A DNA stretch of 64,000 nt from Streptococcus minor DSM 17118 (GTDB lineage Bacteria; Bacillota; Bacilli; Lactobacillales; Streptococcaceae), in the NCBI RefSeq assembly GCF_000377005.1, contig NZ_AQYB01000033.1, positions 558,001 to 622,000 of the forward strand, written 5' to 3'. Each line of letters starts with the position of its first letter. Position 1 is the stretch's first letter. Below, one piece after another: positions 8,391 to 18,996 of this stretch. The notes under the pieces are model-generated. The model made no database searches. It was given only the letters and a program-made list of their open reading frames with translations, and was not told where the DNA came from. The position numbers and the translations under genes are program-made.

Positions 8391-9755
8391 TTATTTGCGT
8401 CTACGACGACTGCGACTGTATGTCCCGGTAGCTTCTGTTCTATGATTTACTCTTCTTTGACCACCACGGCTTAGGATGACCGCTCCAATCACCAGTACAA
8501 GAAGGACTGGCACGAGGAGGTAGATTATCATGGGAACACTTGAAAAGAAAGAAGTCTTTTTAGAATGATCAGAACCTTTAGGAATAAGGAGACCGCTAGA
8601 GTGATCGGTAGCAGTAAACCCTGTCTTGACAAGAACCCCACTCATGGGATCAATACTGCCAGCCACTTGTAAACGGTCATTGGCCACTGTCAGTTGAGGA
8701 ATAATGCCATCTTTGACCATAGCATAAAGGTCTTGTTCTGTAGTCCACTTTTGCCCATCGATTTCTTGTTTGCCCGCGGGAGCTACTACTTGACGTTGAT
8801 AGTTCGCAAAGGTATGCTCTAAGAGCGTATTGACAAAATAATGACGGTAGTATTCTCCATCTTGGTCTGCCCAGTTTCCTACACCCAACACAACTGTAAT
8901 CAAGCGAGTATCTCCACGTTTAGCCGTTATGATTGAATTGAAACCAGCCTGAGGACTAGAACCAGTTTTGAGGCCATCTACACCTTCAATACCATACTTG
9001 CCTCCTGGCAAGGAGTAATTATAGGCTTTAAAGGTTTCTTCAAGAAGAGTTCCAGCCTTAACAGTAACCTCAGTATCTTTTGTAAATTCCAAAACTTCTG
9101 GATGTTTCTTGATGAGATGATAGGCTAAAATGGCCAAATCTTTCGCTGTTACTTCATTGCTGGCTGTTGGATCTGAACCAGCTGGTGAATAGTAACCTTC
9201 AAAGGCTCCAAATACAGCACCCGTTGCATTATAAAAATGAGTATTACTCATGCCGAGGCCCTTAGCTGTATCATTCATCAGTTGCAAGAAAGATGCAGCA
9301 TCTCCATCGTGGATTAAATTAGCCAACATTAGGGTTGCAACATTGGAAGAAGGAACGAGCGTCATGGTCAAAAGCTCACTCACAGTATAGGTCTCACCAG
9401 CTACAATCTTGTTATTACTGAGGGCATAAATACCTGCGATAGCTTGATCTGTCTCTGTCGCTACTACTTCTGTATCCAGTGAAATCTTTCCTTGACTGAT
9501 TGCTTCAAAGGTCAAATAGATGACCATAGTTTTGGTCGTACTAGCTGGATCCCATTTCAAGTCAATATTTTCACCCCAAAGAACCTGACCAGAATCCGCA
9601 TCAATCACGATAGAAGCCTTTGGAAGCATATCTGCTGTTGCTGGATAGCCTGCTTTTTGTGCCATCGTCAACAAATCATCCTCTGCTACCACTGACCAAC
9701 TACCACCAAACAAAACCAGAAGAATACTAGACAAACTTAAGAGAAACTTTTTCAT
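8391..9755 (-). CDS. dacA: D-alanyl-D-alanine carboxypeptidase (PBP3/DacA type)
   Basis: Trims the terminal D-Ala of peptidoglycan pentapeptides outside the cell. 454 aa: cleavable signal peptide ending about VVAED (residue 25), peptidase S11 domain with S72-T-T-K75, S136-S-N138 and K263-T-G265, a PBP5-type C-terminal domain, then a membrane anchor (about residues 402-428) and a basic tail. The ATG has AAAGGAT upstream at proper spacing. It is longer than some streptococcal homologues because of the C-terminal anchor and tail. Divergent from the rgg gene. Confidence 0.92.
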   Translation of the reverse strand: MKKFLLSLSSILLVLFGGSWSVVAEDDLLTMAQKAGYPATADMLPKASIVIDADSGQVLWGENIDLKWDPASTTKTMVIYLTFEAISQGKISLDTEVVATETDQAIAGIYALSNNKIVAGETYTVSELLTMTLVPSSNVATLMLANLIHDGDAASFLQLMNDTAKGLGMSNTHFYNATGAVFGAFEGYYSPAGSDPTASNEVTAKDLAILAYHLIKKHPEVLEFTKDTEVTVKAGTLLEETFKAYNYSLPGGKYGIEGVDGLKTGSSPQAGFNSIITAKRGDTRLITVVLGVGNWADQDGEYYRHYFVNTLLEHTFANYQRQVVAPAGKQEIDGQKWTTEQDLYAMVKDGIIPQLTVANDRLQVAGSIDPMSGVLVKTGFTATDHSSGLLIPKGSDHSKKTSFFSSVPMIIYLLVPVLLVLVIGAVILSRGGQRRVNHRTEATGTYSRSRRRRK

Positions 9756-9844
9756 TTTACCATCCTTTTAACATGATCTGTACCATTATACCATAAGATA
9801 GGGTCTTGAAAAAAGACTATTTTGTTATTTTCTAAGTTTTTCAT

Positions 9845-9860
9845 TTCCCGTATATGGGAA
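9845..9860. promoter_or_regulatory. Inverted repeat upstream of rgg, candidate operator
   Basis: TTCCCGTATATGGGAA, two TTCCC/GGGAA arms around a six-base centre, centred about 46 bases before the predicted rgg transcription start. Possible autoregulatory site; inference. Confidence 0.35.
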
Positions 9861-9883
9861 TATCTCCTGCTTTTTGCTGACTA

Positions 9884-9892
9884 TGCTATAAT
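9884..9892 (+). promoter_or_regulatory. Extended -10 of probable leaderless rgg promoter
   Basis: TGCTATAAT followed by CAATTT and then ATG at 9899. No Shine-Dalgarno is present between them. Confidence 0.6.
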
Positions 9893-9898
9893 CAATTT

Positions 9899-10765
9899 AT
9901 GAATAGTAAACATCTTGGTCAAACCTTTAAAATTTTGCGGAAAAACCGCCATATCCCTCTCAAACAAGTAGCCAATCACCAGGTTTCTCTATCTCAGTTA
10001 TCCCGTTTTGAGAGAGGTGAGTCAGAACTTTCGATTTCAAAATTTTTAGTTGCCCTTGAAAACATCCATGTGGAAGTCAAGGAATTTATGGATGCCCTTT
10101 CTGGATACCAACATTCAGAGCAGATTGCCTTTATGAGTAAGCTCATTGACTTGGAATACCTTCGTGATATTGAAGGCTTTCGTCAGATGCAGGCGGAAGA
10201 AAATCAAAAGTTCAAGGAATATCCTGACCGCCAACGCTACCAGCTCAACAGTATTTTACTGCAAGGTTTCATCTGCAAATGTGATGATACCATTCCCTTC
10301 CCAAAGGAAGATTTAGAGCTGGTGATCGACTACCTATTTGCTACTGACGATTGGAATATTTATGAACTGATTCTGATTGGGAATCTCTACCTCTTCATTG
10401 AAATTCCGCTTCTTCATTTGATGGGACAGGAAATTCTCAAACGTAGACATTTTTACAAAGAAATTGCCACTCATCGCCATCTAGTTCTCATGACCATGCT
10501 CAATATATGGGAAACTTGTCTCCACCGCAATGCTCTGGAAGTAGCAGACTATTACCAACAGGAAGTACAAAAACTTATCAAGAATGAAACGAAACTCTAT
10601 GAAAAGACCATCTTCCTCTTTCTCAAAGGCCTGCAGGCCTACAAGTCAGGACAGATCTTGACTGGTATTGATGAGATGAAACAAGCTATCCAAATCTGTG
10701 ACTGGCTGGATTCGCCCCATATCGCCAAAAACTTCAAAATAGATTTTGAAAAATTTGTTAAATAA
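9899..10765 (+). CDS. Rgg/GadR/MutR-family transcriptional regulator
   Basis: 288-aa protein with an N-terminal HTH_XRE domain (about residues 5-60: LGQTFKILRKNRHIPLKQV, then SQLSRFERGESELSI) and a C-terminal all-helical repeat domain typical of Rgg peptide-sensing regulators. It lies 76 bases before a codirectional MFS exporter gene and probably controls it. I looked for a short hydrophobic pheromone gene in the flanking gaps and saw none, so the ligand is unknown. The start has a -10 element six bases upstream rather than a ribosome-binding site. Confidence 0.9.
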   Translation: MNSKHLGQTFKILRKNRHIPLKQVANHQVSLSQLSRFERGESELSISKFLVALENIHVEVKEFMDALSGYQHSEQIAFMSKLIDLEYLRDIEGFRQMQAEENQKFKEYPDRQRYQLNSILLQGFICKCDDTIPFPKEDLELVIDYLFATDDWNIYELILIGNLYLFIEIPLLHLMGQEILKRRHFYKEIATHRHLVLMTMLNIWETCLHRNALEVADYYQQEVQKLIKNETKLYEKTIFLFLKGLQAYKSGQILTGIDEMKQAIQICDWLDSPHIAKNFKIDFEKFVK

Positions 10766-10799
10766 AAGCATATTTGCAAAACTTTATAAATCTTTAAGA

Positions 10800-10827
10800 A
10801 TTTGATGTATCCTATATTTCATCAAAT
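10800..10827. promoter_or_regulatory. Inverted repeat before the MFS gene
   Basis: ATTTGATG (10800-10807) and CATCAAAT (10820-10827) are perfect inverted arms separated by 12 bases, just before the GGAGG of the MFS gene. It could be a regulator site or an mRNA hairpin controlling translation. Confidence 0.4.
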
Positions 10828-10841
10828 CTTGGAGGTTTTTT

Positions 10842-12032
10842 ATGAAAAAAAATGAAATCAAACTGCTAACTAGTCGAGCGGTCAATAAAATTGGGAATGT
10901 CGTCTATGATTATGGGAATAGTAGTTGGATTGTCAGTCTCGGAGCCATGGGACAGCACTATCTGGGATATTACCAGCTAGCTGAAAACCTGATCTCCCTT
11001 CTACTCAATCCCATTGGTGGAGCTGTGGCAGATCGTTTTAAGCGACGAAAAATTTTGCTGTTGACAGACTTTATAGGAGGCTTCATGTGTTTACTTTTAG
11101 CCTTAATCGGAACAGACCAGATGATGCTGTATGGACTTATCACTGTCAATGCTGTCCTAGCAATCTCCCATGTCTTCTCAGGGACATCATTTCGATCCTA
11201 TGTAGTGACCTTGGTTGACAAGGAGTCTTTAGTAGATTTTAATGCCAAACTGGAAATCATTTCACGGGTTATCAGCATATCATCACCACTTCTGGCTTTT
11301 TTATTTGTCGATCGTTTTGGACTCAAACCAACCTTACTACTGGATAGTCTAACCTTCTTCCTATCCTTTATTCTACTTTTTTCTATCCGACAAGAAGAGC
11401 AACATGTTAGTGTTCAAAAAGAACCGGCTAGTATTTCGACTATTTTCAGGGATATCAAGGTAGGGTTGGACTTTATTCTTCATGAAAAAGAGGTCTTCTT
11501 TTTGCTAGCTATCGCAGCCTTAGTCAATTTTTTTATCGCAGCCTTTAATTACCTTCTGCCTTTTAGCAATCAACTCTTTGCAGATAATTCTAGCTATGCC
11601 ATGCTCTTATCCATGGGAGCAACAGGTTCTATCTTAGGAGCCGTTTTTGCCAAACACCTTTTCAAGCATTCCCATTTCAGCATTCTCCTATCGCTGGCGC
11701 TAAGTGGTGTTGGATTAACTCTTATCACTCCACTGTCATTCTTTGGCCTGCCAGTCATCCTTATCACATCTGGCAATCTTATTTTCGAGTTTTTCCTGAC
11801 TATTTTTAATATTCATTTCTTTTCCATGGTTCAAAAGAAAGTACCAAATGAATTATTAGGCCGAGTTTTCAGTTCTATTTTTACTGTAGCTGTTCTCTTC
11901 ATGCCTTTGGCTACAACACTGATGACAACTTTGTCTTTTTCTATCCACATCCTAACCTTTGCAGTCATTGGATTGGGAATCCTGACCATGTCAGGCATGG
12001 CCTATCTGTATGCTAAATTCAAACTACACTAA
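10842..12032 (+). CDS. MFS transporter
   Basis: 396-aa polytopic membrane protein, about 12 membrane segments. The MFS signature between segments 2 and 3 reads GGAVADRFKRRKIL (near residue 60), and the N-terminus is short and charged. It resembles proton-coupled exporters of the MdfA/macrolide-efflux kind, but the substrate cannot be read from sequence. GGAGG precedes the ATG. It follows the Rgg gene on the same strand, and such pairs are commonly co-regulated. Confidence 0.9.
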   Translation: MKKNEIKLLTSRAVNKIGNVVYDYGNSSWIVSLGAMGQHYLGYYQLAENLISLLLNPIGGAVADRFKRRKILLLTDFIGGFMCLLLALIGTDQMMLYGLITVNAVLAISHVFSGTSFRSYVVTLVDKESLVDFNAKLEIISRVISISSPLLAFLFVDRFGLKPTLLLDSLTFFLSFILLFSIRQEEQHVSVQKEPASISTIFRDIKVGLDFILHEKEVFFLLAIAALVNFFIAAFNYLLPFSNQLFADNSSYAMLLSMGATGSILGAVFAKHLFKHSHFSILLSLALSGVGLTLITPLSFFGLPVILITSGNLIFEFFLTIFNIHFFSMVQKKVPNELLGRVFSSIFTVAVLFMPLATTLMTTLSFSIHILTFAVIGLGILTMSGMAYLYAKFKLH

Positions 12033-12033
12033 A

Positions 12034-12060
12034 AGAGAGCTTGCGAAATGCAAGCTCTCT
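12034..12060 (-). terminator. Terminator between the convergent MFS and maf genes
   Basis: Perfect 11-bp stem AGAGAGCTTGC/GCAAGCTCTCT; the T-run is better on the minus strand (TTTTAG), though it may serve both genes. Confidence 0.75.
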
Positions 12061-12694
12061 ACTGTTTTCTGAAGATTCTCTCTGAAACTTCAGCAACGGG
12101 AAGACCAATGATGGTATGGATATCGCCTGTAACAGATCTAATGAGGCGGGGGTCCAATTCTTGAAAACCATAGGCGCCAGCCTTGTCCAGAGGTTGCTTG
12201 AACGTGATGTAATCATCTACCACCTGGGCTAGCTCTGGGTAAAAATCAACAAAATCAATCTGAGCCACAGTGTAGAAGACTTCCAGATATCCTCGCATCC
12301 GCAAGCAAACAGAGGTCACGACATAGTGGCTTTTACCAAAATAAGATAAAAGCATTTCTTTGGCTTCTGTCGGATTCTCTGGTTTGTTGAAAATCTGGTT
12401 ATCAGCCACGACGATGGTGTCCGCAGAAATGTAGAGGGTATCTTCATCTAGTATCTGATCTGATTTGGCCTTGGAGATCTCGCAGCAAACCTTGGCAGCC
12501 CGTGTCAGGAAATCATCCTGCTTGAAAGTTTCCATATAACGCTCTTCCAAAGAACGCTCATCCACCTCCACCCTCGTGATAATAGGCTTTAAAAAGGCCA
12601 ATAAATCTTTGCGACGTGGCGAAGTTGATAAAAGAACAAAGTTCTCGATTTTTCCCTTTTTACCAATCTTTTCATATTCAAAAACAGTTTGCAT
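12059..12694 (-). CDS. maf: Maf-family nucleotide pyrophosphatase
   Basis: Hydrolyses non-canonical or methylated nucleoside triphosphates to monophosphates in the cytoplasm; older annotations call it septum formation inhibitor. The signature LLSTSPRRKDLL occurs about 20 residues in, followed by the E-R-S-L-E-E-R segment and DTIVV. The frame is open to 12727, but the start at 12694 (MQTVFEYEKI) has AAGGAG 7 bases upstream, giving 211 aa. The roughly 20-residue N-terminal extension before the signature is longer than in many family members, so a later start is possible. Confidence 0.88.
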   Translation of the reverse strand: MQTVFEYEKIGKKGKIENFVLLSTSPRRKDLLAFLKPIITRVEVDERSLEERYMETFKQDDFLTRAAKVCCEISKAKSDQILDEDTLYISADTIVVADNQIFNKPENPTEAKEMLLSYFGKSHYVVTSVCLRMRGYLEVFYTVAQIDFVDFYPELAQVVDDYITFKQPLDKAGAYGFQELDPRLIRSVTGDIHTIIGLPVAEVSERIFRKQ

Positions 12695-12760
12695 AGAGGG
12701 TCTCCTTGCTGTATTTATTTCTAGCATAGCAGATTTTTTCCAAAATGAAAATTGGTAACC

Positions 12761-15001
12761 TCACTTCACAGTCTCTACTCTCCAGTTCTTCCAACCTATA
12801 AATCGTATTGCGCCTTGCTGATCTGTTCTAAGACTGGCAATCTTGCGCTCACTCAAGCGATCCAGCGTTTCCTGATGAGGGTGTTTGTATCGATTGCCAC
12901 GTCCAGCTGATAAGAGGGCTAGTTTGGGTTGGATATGGTCCAAAAAAACTTCAGTGGAAGAGCCCTTTGATCCATGGTGTCCCGCCTTGAGGACATCGAC
13001 AGGTAGTTTGGGATAAGTGACTATCAAGGCTTCCTCGCCTGCTTCCTCTAAGTCACCTGTAAAGAGAAAGTTTTTGTTGAGGAGTTGGCCATAGAGGATG
13101 ATGGAATCATTGTTTCCCCCATCGCCAGGACCAAAAGGATAAAGGACATGGAGTCGACTGCCCATAATGGTTAACTGTTCACCTGCCTGTATGGCCCTAA
13201 CAGGCACTCGCAAGTCCCTGAGCCGTTGGACAAAAGTTCTATCGGTCAGACTACCTGGGCTAACTAGGATTTCTCCAATATGGATTTCACGCGCCACAAC
13301 CTCCATATCACCGACATGGTCCGTATCGGTGTGGGTCAGGACCAATTGGTCAATCTTGCCTATACCACGGCTTTTGAGATAGGGAATCAGAGTTCGTTTG
13401 GCATTGGCCTCATACCTTCGTTTCTGCCATTGTTCCTTGGCTCCGAATTCAGGCCGACCTCCGACATCAATAAGGATGGTCTTGCCTTGTGCATCCCGCA
13501 AGAGGATGCTATCTCCCTGTCCTACATCCACCACCGTCACCTCATTGGTCAGAGGCTGCTTGGTCAAAAAGAGTAACAAAATCGACAGACAAGATAAGCC
13601 AATAACTATCTTCTTTCGATGAAAAAAATCATAGATAAGTGCAAAAATCACCATCAACCCTAACAAAACGACAGCTTCTGGTTTACCAAAAACCAGCGAA
13701 AAATTGCTTCTGTCTGAAATCCAGACAATCACTTTTTCCAGCCACACAAAAAGAACATTGACCTGAGTCACTGCCACGATGGGCGAAAGGAGAAAGAGGA
13801 CAGATAAGAGAGGTAACAATACCACATCAAAAATGATAGAAAAAGCAAGAGTCAAGAGAATAGATAAGGGTTGAAAACTATAAAAATAAAAAATCAGAAC
13901 GGGGAAAATTCCAAAAGAAATAGCCAAACTTTCAACCAGAATCCTCTTGCTCATTGTCAGTTTTTCAAAGTCAAAGACCGACAGTAAAAAGGCATAGGCA
14001 AAACTGAGCATACCGCCAGCTGACAGAAGAAAATGTGGCATAAGGACATAGCAAACAGCTAGGGTCATGGCCATATTGTCCAGTCCCCGTAAGCCCATGT
14101 TGCCCAGAATCTTCTGGACCAAGGAGCGAATGACCGAAATAGACAAACCTGTCATACCAGCGTAAAAGATGGAAAACAGAATTTGGATCTTATCCACCGT
14201 TTCCCGCTTGAGGCCAAAGCGAAGCAAGAGATAACGTAGCTTGTCAATAAAAAAACCAACCTGCATACCTGACAGAGCAAAGAGATGAATAATCCCCAAA
14301 CTGGAATAAATATCCTCCATCTCCTCAAAATCCGTATCCAACTCTCCAAAAAGTAAACCGCTCATATAATGCCGCATGGGGGCAGGAAAAGTATTGGCAA
14401 TATATAAAAGTGACTTGCGTCTAGCTAGCAAAATCCAGTCCATAGGATACCTACTCTGACGGACCTGAATCGATAGGATGTCAGAAATCTCCACTAAGGC
14501 ATAAATTTCTCTTGTCTGCAAATAAGCTCGATAGTCAAAACCGTTGAAGTTTCGAGCTGTCTCAGCTTGGCTCACTTCCGCTTTCACAGTCAATACGACC
14601 AAGTCATCCATTTTTTGAAAATAGTTCTGCTCTTCCTGACTTTTAAGCTGATAAAAGGCCTGATACTTTCTACCATCTGATGTAGCCTGAAAGGATAGCC
14701 TATCTCCCTTGATACGAAGGCTGTCTGGAATGAGCTCCAACTTGGAAATGTTGGATGGTATACTCTTCTCATCCAATCTAGTTTTGATGACATGGCCCAC
14801 AAAAAGTACTAGAAACATCAGTAAGATCGGCAGTATTTTCAGTGCTACTTTTTTCCCATACTGATGAAACAATCGAAACCATAAGAAAAAAAAGATGAGC
14901 CCTGTCAAGACTGATAGGCGGTAGATAAGGAAATAACTAGCTAAGACCAGAATGGCCAACTGAATAGCTGGAATAGGACTTTTCTTAATCCACTGTGACA
15001 T
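12761..15001 (-). CDS. comEC: ComEC, DNA uptake channel
   Basis: Membrane channel that carries single-stranded DNA into competent cells. 746 aa: hydrophobic N-terminal segments, an extracytoplasmic OB-like region (about residues 90-180), the multi-spanning competence domain (about 210-470), then a metallo-beta-lactamase-type C-terminal domain with VDVGQGDS, HTDTDHVGD and GHHGSKGSS metal-ligand motifs. The gene begins 17 bases inside the end of comEA, showing translational coupling. No frameshift is seen. Confidence 0.96.
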   Translation of the reverse strand: MSQWIKKSPIPAIQLAILVLASYFLIYRLSVLTGLIFFFLWFRLFHQYGKKVALKILPILLMFLVLFVGHVIKTRLDEKSIPSNISKLELIPDSLRIKGDRLSFQATSDGRKYQAFYQLKSQEEQNYFQKMDDLVVLTVKAEVSQAETARNFNGFDYRAYLQTREIYALVEISDILSIQVRQSRYPMDWILLARRKSLLYIANTFPAPMRHYMSGLLFGELDTDFEEMEDIYSSLGIIHLFALSGMQVGFFIDKLRYLLLRFGLKRETVDKIQILFSIFYAGMTGLSISVIRSLVQKILGNMGLRGLDNMAMTLAVCYVLMPHFLLSAGGMLSFAYAFLLSVFDFEKLTMSKRILVESLAISFGIFPVLIFYFYSFQPLSILLTLAFSIIFDVVLLPLLSVLFLLSPIVAVTQVNVLFVWLEKVIVWISDRSNFSLVFGKPEAVVLLGLMVIFALIYDFFHRKKIVIGLSCLSILLLFLTKQPLTNEVTVVDVGQGDSILLRDAQGKTILIDVGGRPEFGAKEQWQKRRYEANAKRTLIPYLKSRGIGKIDQLVLTHTDTDHVGDMEVVAREIHIGEILVSPGSLTDRTFVQRLRDLRVPVRAIQAGEQLTIMGSRLHVLYPFGPGDGGNNDSIILYGQLLNKNFLFTGDLEEAGEEALIVTYPKLPVDVLKAGHHGSKGSSTEVFLDHIQPKLALLSAGRGNRYKHPHQETLDRLSERKIASLRTDQQGAIRFIGWKNWRVETVK

Positions 15002-15629
15002 AAGGACGAATATTTTCTAATGTCTTGTCGCCGATGCCAGAAACATTGTTGAGGTCATCAACGGAGCTGAAACCGCCATTACTATCTCGATAGGCCAAAA
15101 TGTCATTGGCCCTCTTTTCCCCGATACCAGAAATGGTGGTCAAGTCTGCGACCGTTGCAGTGTTAAGATTGATTTTTTTTGTAGCATCACCACTTGTGCC
15201 TTCAGTAGCTGAGTTGCTTGTGACAGCCTGAATGACACTGACATTTTCTCCCTGACTGGCTACATAGACTACTGCTTCATCATTCAGTTTCTGAGCTAGA
15301 TTGACCGATTTTTTATCAGCTTGTTCGGAGAAACCACCAGCCGCCTGAATCGCATCATGAACGCGGGCCGACGCATCCAATTCATAGAGTCCCTCGTTTT
15401 TAACCGCCCCCTTGACATCGACTACAATCTGGATGACTTCTGGACTTTCAACGGTAGTTTCTTCGAGATTTTTTTCTGTTACTGTCGTGGTCGACAACTC
15501 TGGAAAATCTGCAATCTCCTCTGGTTTTTTCTGCAAGAAAAAGAAGGTTCCAAGAAGTAGAATCAAAGCCGAAATAACCGACATTGTCAACTTGTATTTT
15601 TTAAATAAACGAATCAATTCTTCAACCAT
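14985..15629 (-). CDS. comEA: ComEA, DNA receptor for transformation
   Basis: Membrane-anchored, surface-exposed protein that binds incoming double-stranded DNA and passes it to ComEC. 214 aa: one membrane segment (about residues 16-32), a SLBB-like domain (about 68-125), a threonine/serine-rich linker and a C-terminal pair of helix-hairpin-helix motifs starting NLNTATVADLTTISGIGEKR. GGAGG stands 6 bases before the ATG and a ComX-type box lies upstream, fitting late-competence control. Confidence 0.96.
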   Translation of the reverse strand: MVEELIRLFKKYKLTMSVISALILLLGTFFFLQKKPEEIADFPELSTTTVTEKNLEETTVESPEVIQIVVDVKGAVKNEGLYELDASARVHDAIQAAGGFSEQADKKSVNLAQKLNDEAVVYVASQGENVSVIQAVTSNSATEGTSGDATKKINLNTATVADLTTISGIGEKRANDILAYRDSNGGFSSVDDLNNVSGIGDKTLENIRPYVTVD

Positions 15630-15647
15630 AATATCCTCCTACTTGAT

Positions 15648-15655
15648 TATTCGAA
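15648..15655 (-). promoter_or_regulatory. ComX (SigX) box before comEA
   Basis: TTCGAATA on the minus strand matches 7 of 8 positions of the streptococcal combox TACGAATA and is preceded by a T tract. It is 18 bases upstream of the comEA start codon, leaving a short leader with GGAGG. Confidence 0.65.
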
Positions 15656-15677
15656 AAAAGCTCCTCAAAGGGAGCCT
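15654..15677 (-). terminator. Terminator of the 144-aa gene, abutting the ComX box
   Basis: GGCTCC pairs with GGAGCT(T) on the minus strand, followed by TTTTTT that runs directly into the CGAATA of the ComX box. Confidence 0.6.
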
Positions 15678-15689
15678 CATCAGAAAATA

Positions 15690-16124
15690 TTATGCTTGAC
15701 TTTCTTTCATACGACGAATACCTTCTTCCAGAATTTCTATCTGACGGATGGTCTCTTCATCTTTTATCATTTTTTCAGCGCCGCGGATGATAGAATCATG
15801 GATGGCTTGATACACTCGACTATAATCTCCCACTTCCGACACAACCTTTTCTTCATGATAAATACCTTGGTCATCTAGATAGGTCAAGACACCATAATGC
15901 TCTGGCAAATCTCGCCCGAAATCCAGCTGATTTGGCATATAGAACTTTTTCAAATCTTCTTCTTGCCGGTCCTTGGTGATAGCATAATAAAAAGCTAAAT
16001 AAAAGTAGGCGTTCCTCCTATTTGGTCCCAGTAATTGTCGGACATCATAGTGCACATGATCTGGCATTCCAAAATAAGAAATAATCTGATCGATGGTGTG
16101 ACAGACCTTTTCTCCCCTATTCAT
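15690..16124 (-). CDS. Conserved hypothetical protein, 144 aa
   Basis: I do not recognise the family. The protein is soluble and charged, rich in Tyr (NAYFYLAFYYAITKDR), and ends with a predicted long helix (EKMIKDEETIRQIEILEEG). There are no signal peptide or membrane segments. The frame begins ATGAATAGGGGAGAAAAGG without a convincing upstream ribosome-binding site, so the true start may lie further in, for example at the Met before PDHVHYDV. It is directly upstream of the comEA promoter but separated by a terminator, so it is not part of the competence operon. Confidence 0.65.
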   Translation of the reverse strand: MNRGEKVCHTIDQIISYFGMPDHVHYDVRQLLGPNRRNAYFYLAFYYAITKDRQEEDLKKFYMPNQLDFGRDLPEHYGVLTYLDDQGIYHEEKVVSEVGDYSRVYQAIHDSIIRGAEKMIKDEETIRQIEILEEGIRRMKESQA

Positions 16125-16296
16125 TTAGAATAGCAAAGAAAGCCGACAAAGCGGCTTCTTTTTCTCAATAATACTGCTTTTTGTTGTTCATCTCTATGCC
16201 ATAAACAATCAATGTAGTTATGAACAAAAAATCGAAGCTTGAACAAGAATTCATCAAAGCAAGCTTAGAAAAGTTCACTTTGATGACCAAATTGTC

Positions 16297-18068
<1,772 letters not shown>

Positions 18069-18947
18069 GTGTTTTTAATTGAAAAAATGGAGCTATACCC
18101 CTTCTCACCCAACGAGAAGGTGCTTGCTGACTATCTTATGAGAGAAAAATATGCCATTCGAAAGAAATCCACAGCTGATATTGCAGAGGCAGTCTTTGCA
18201 TCCAAATCAGCTTTGGTACGCTTTGCTAAAAAAATGGACTTTACAGGTTGGGTGGACTTTAAAGAAGCCTTTCTGGAGGAATTGGCCTACCTAGATCAAC
18301 ACCAAAAAGGAATCGATGCTAATCTCCCCTTTGAGTCTAAGGATGATGTTGGAACCATTCTCGCAAGGCTAGCTAGCCTGAAAAAAGAAGCCATTGACGA
18401 TACCCTCTCCTTAAATAAACAAGAAACCTTATCAGCCTGTATCAAAACACTGTCTCAAGCCGAGACCACCCATATCTTTGCTGTCAGCAACAATCTCTTG
18501 AATGCTCAAGAATTTGCACTGCAAATGTCTCGAATTCAAAAAGATGTTCGGATTCATCAATTACAAGGTGAAGTTATGTTCAACGCTTATTTGGCGAAGA
18601 AAAATAGCTGTGCTATCATCATTTCATACTCAGGAGAGACGCCTCGGTTGATCCAAATCATGAAGATTCTTAAAAGGCAAGCCATTCCTATCATCCTTTT
18701 GACCAGTGTTGGCGATAGCACATCCACTCCCCTCGCTAGCCACATCCTTCGCTTAGCGACACGAGAAAAGCTCTACTCCAAGATTGGTACCTTCTCCACA
18801 GACACCTCTATTACCTTCCTACTAGAATGCCTCTATGCTGGTGTTTTTGCCAAGGATTATGAGAAAAATCTTGCCCTACGCAAACACGCCTCCAAATTTA
18901 TTGAGTTTGAGCGAAGTTCCAGCTCTACTATCTTAAAAGAAGAGTGA
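18069..18947 (+). CDS. RpiR-family (MurR/RpiR) transcriptional regulator
   Basis: 292 aa with an N-terminal HTH_6 domain (about residues 1-75; ADIAEAVFASKSALVRFAKK) and a C-terminal SIS sugar-phosphate-binding domain (about 110-250; IISYSGETPRLIQIM). It starts with GTG, supported by AGGGAG 8 bases upstream and the usual family N-terminus. It probably controls the divergent 6-phospho-beta-glucosidase gene. A strong terminator follows. Confidence 0.92.
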   Translation: MFLIEKMELYPFSPNEKVLADYLMREKYAIRKKSTADIAEAVFASKSALVRFAKKMDFTGWVDFKEAFLEELAYLDQHQKGIDANLPFESKDDVGTILARLASLKKEAIDDTLSLNKQETLSACIKTLSQAETTHIFAVSNNLLNAQEFALQMSRIQKDVRIHQLQGEVMFNAYLAKKNSCAIIISYSGETPRLIQIMKILKRQAIPIILLTSVGDSTSTPLASHILRLATREKLYSKIGTFSTDTSITFLLECLYAGVFAKDYEKNLALRKHASKFIEFERSSSSTILKEE

Positions 18948-18986
18948 AAAAGACTTTCTTGATTCTATTCAAGAAAGTCTTTTAAG
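18948..18986. terminator. Bidirectional terminator between convergent genes
   Basis: Perfect 14-bp stem AAAGACTTTCTTGA/TCAAGAAAGTCTTT (18949-18982) with T-runs on both sides. Confidence 0.9.
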
Positions 18987-18996
18987 CTATTTTCCG

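Noticed and set aside
9756..9898. Possible short hydrophobic pheromone gene next to rgg
   Set aside because: No ORF of 20-40 codons with a ribosome-binding site was seen on either strand.
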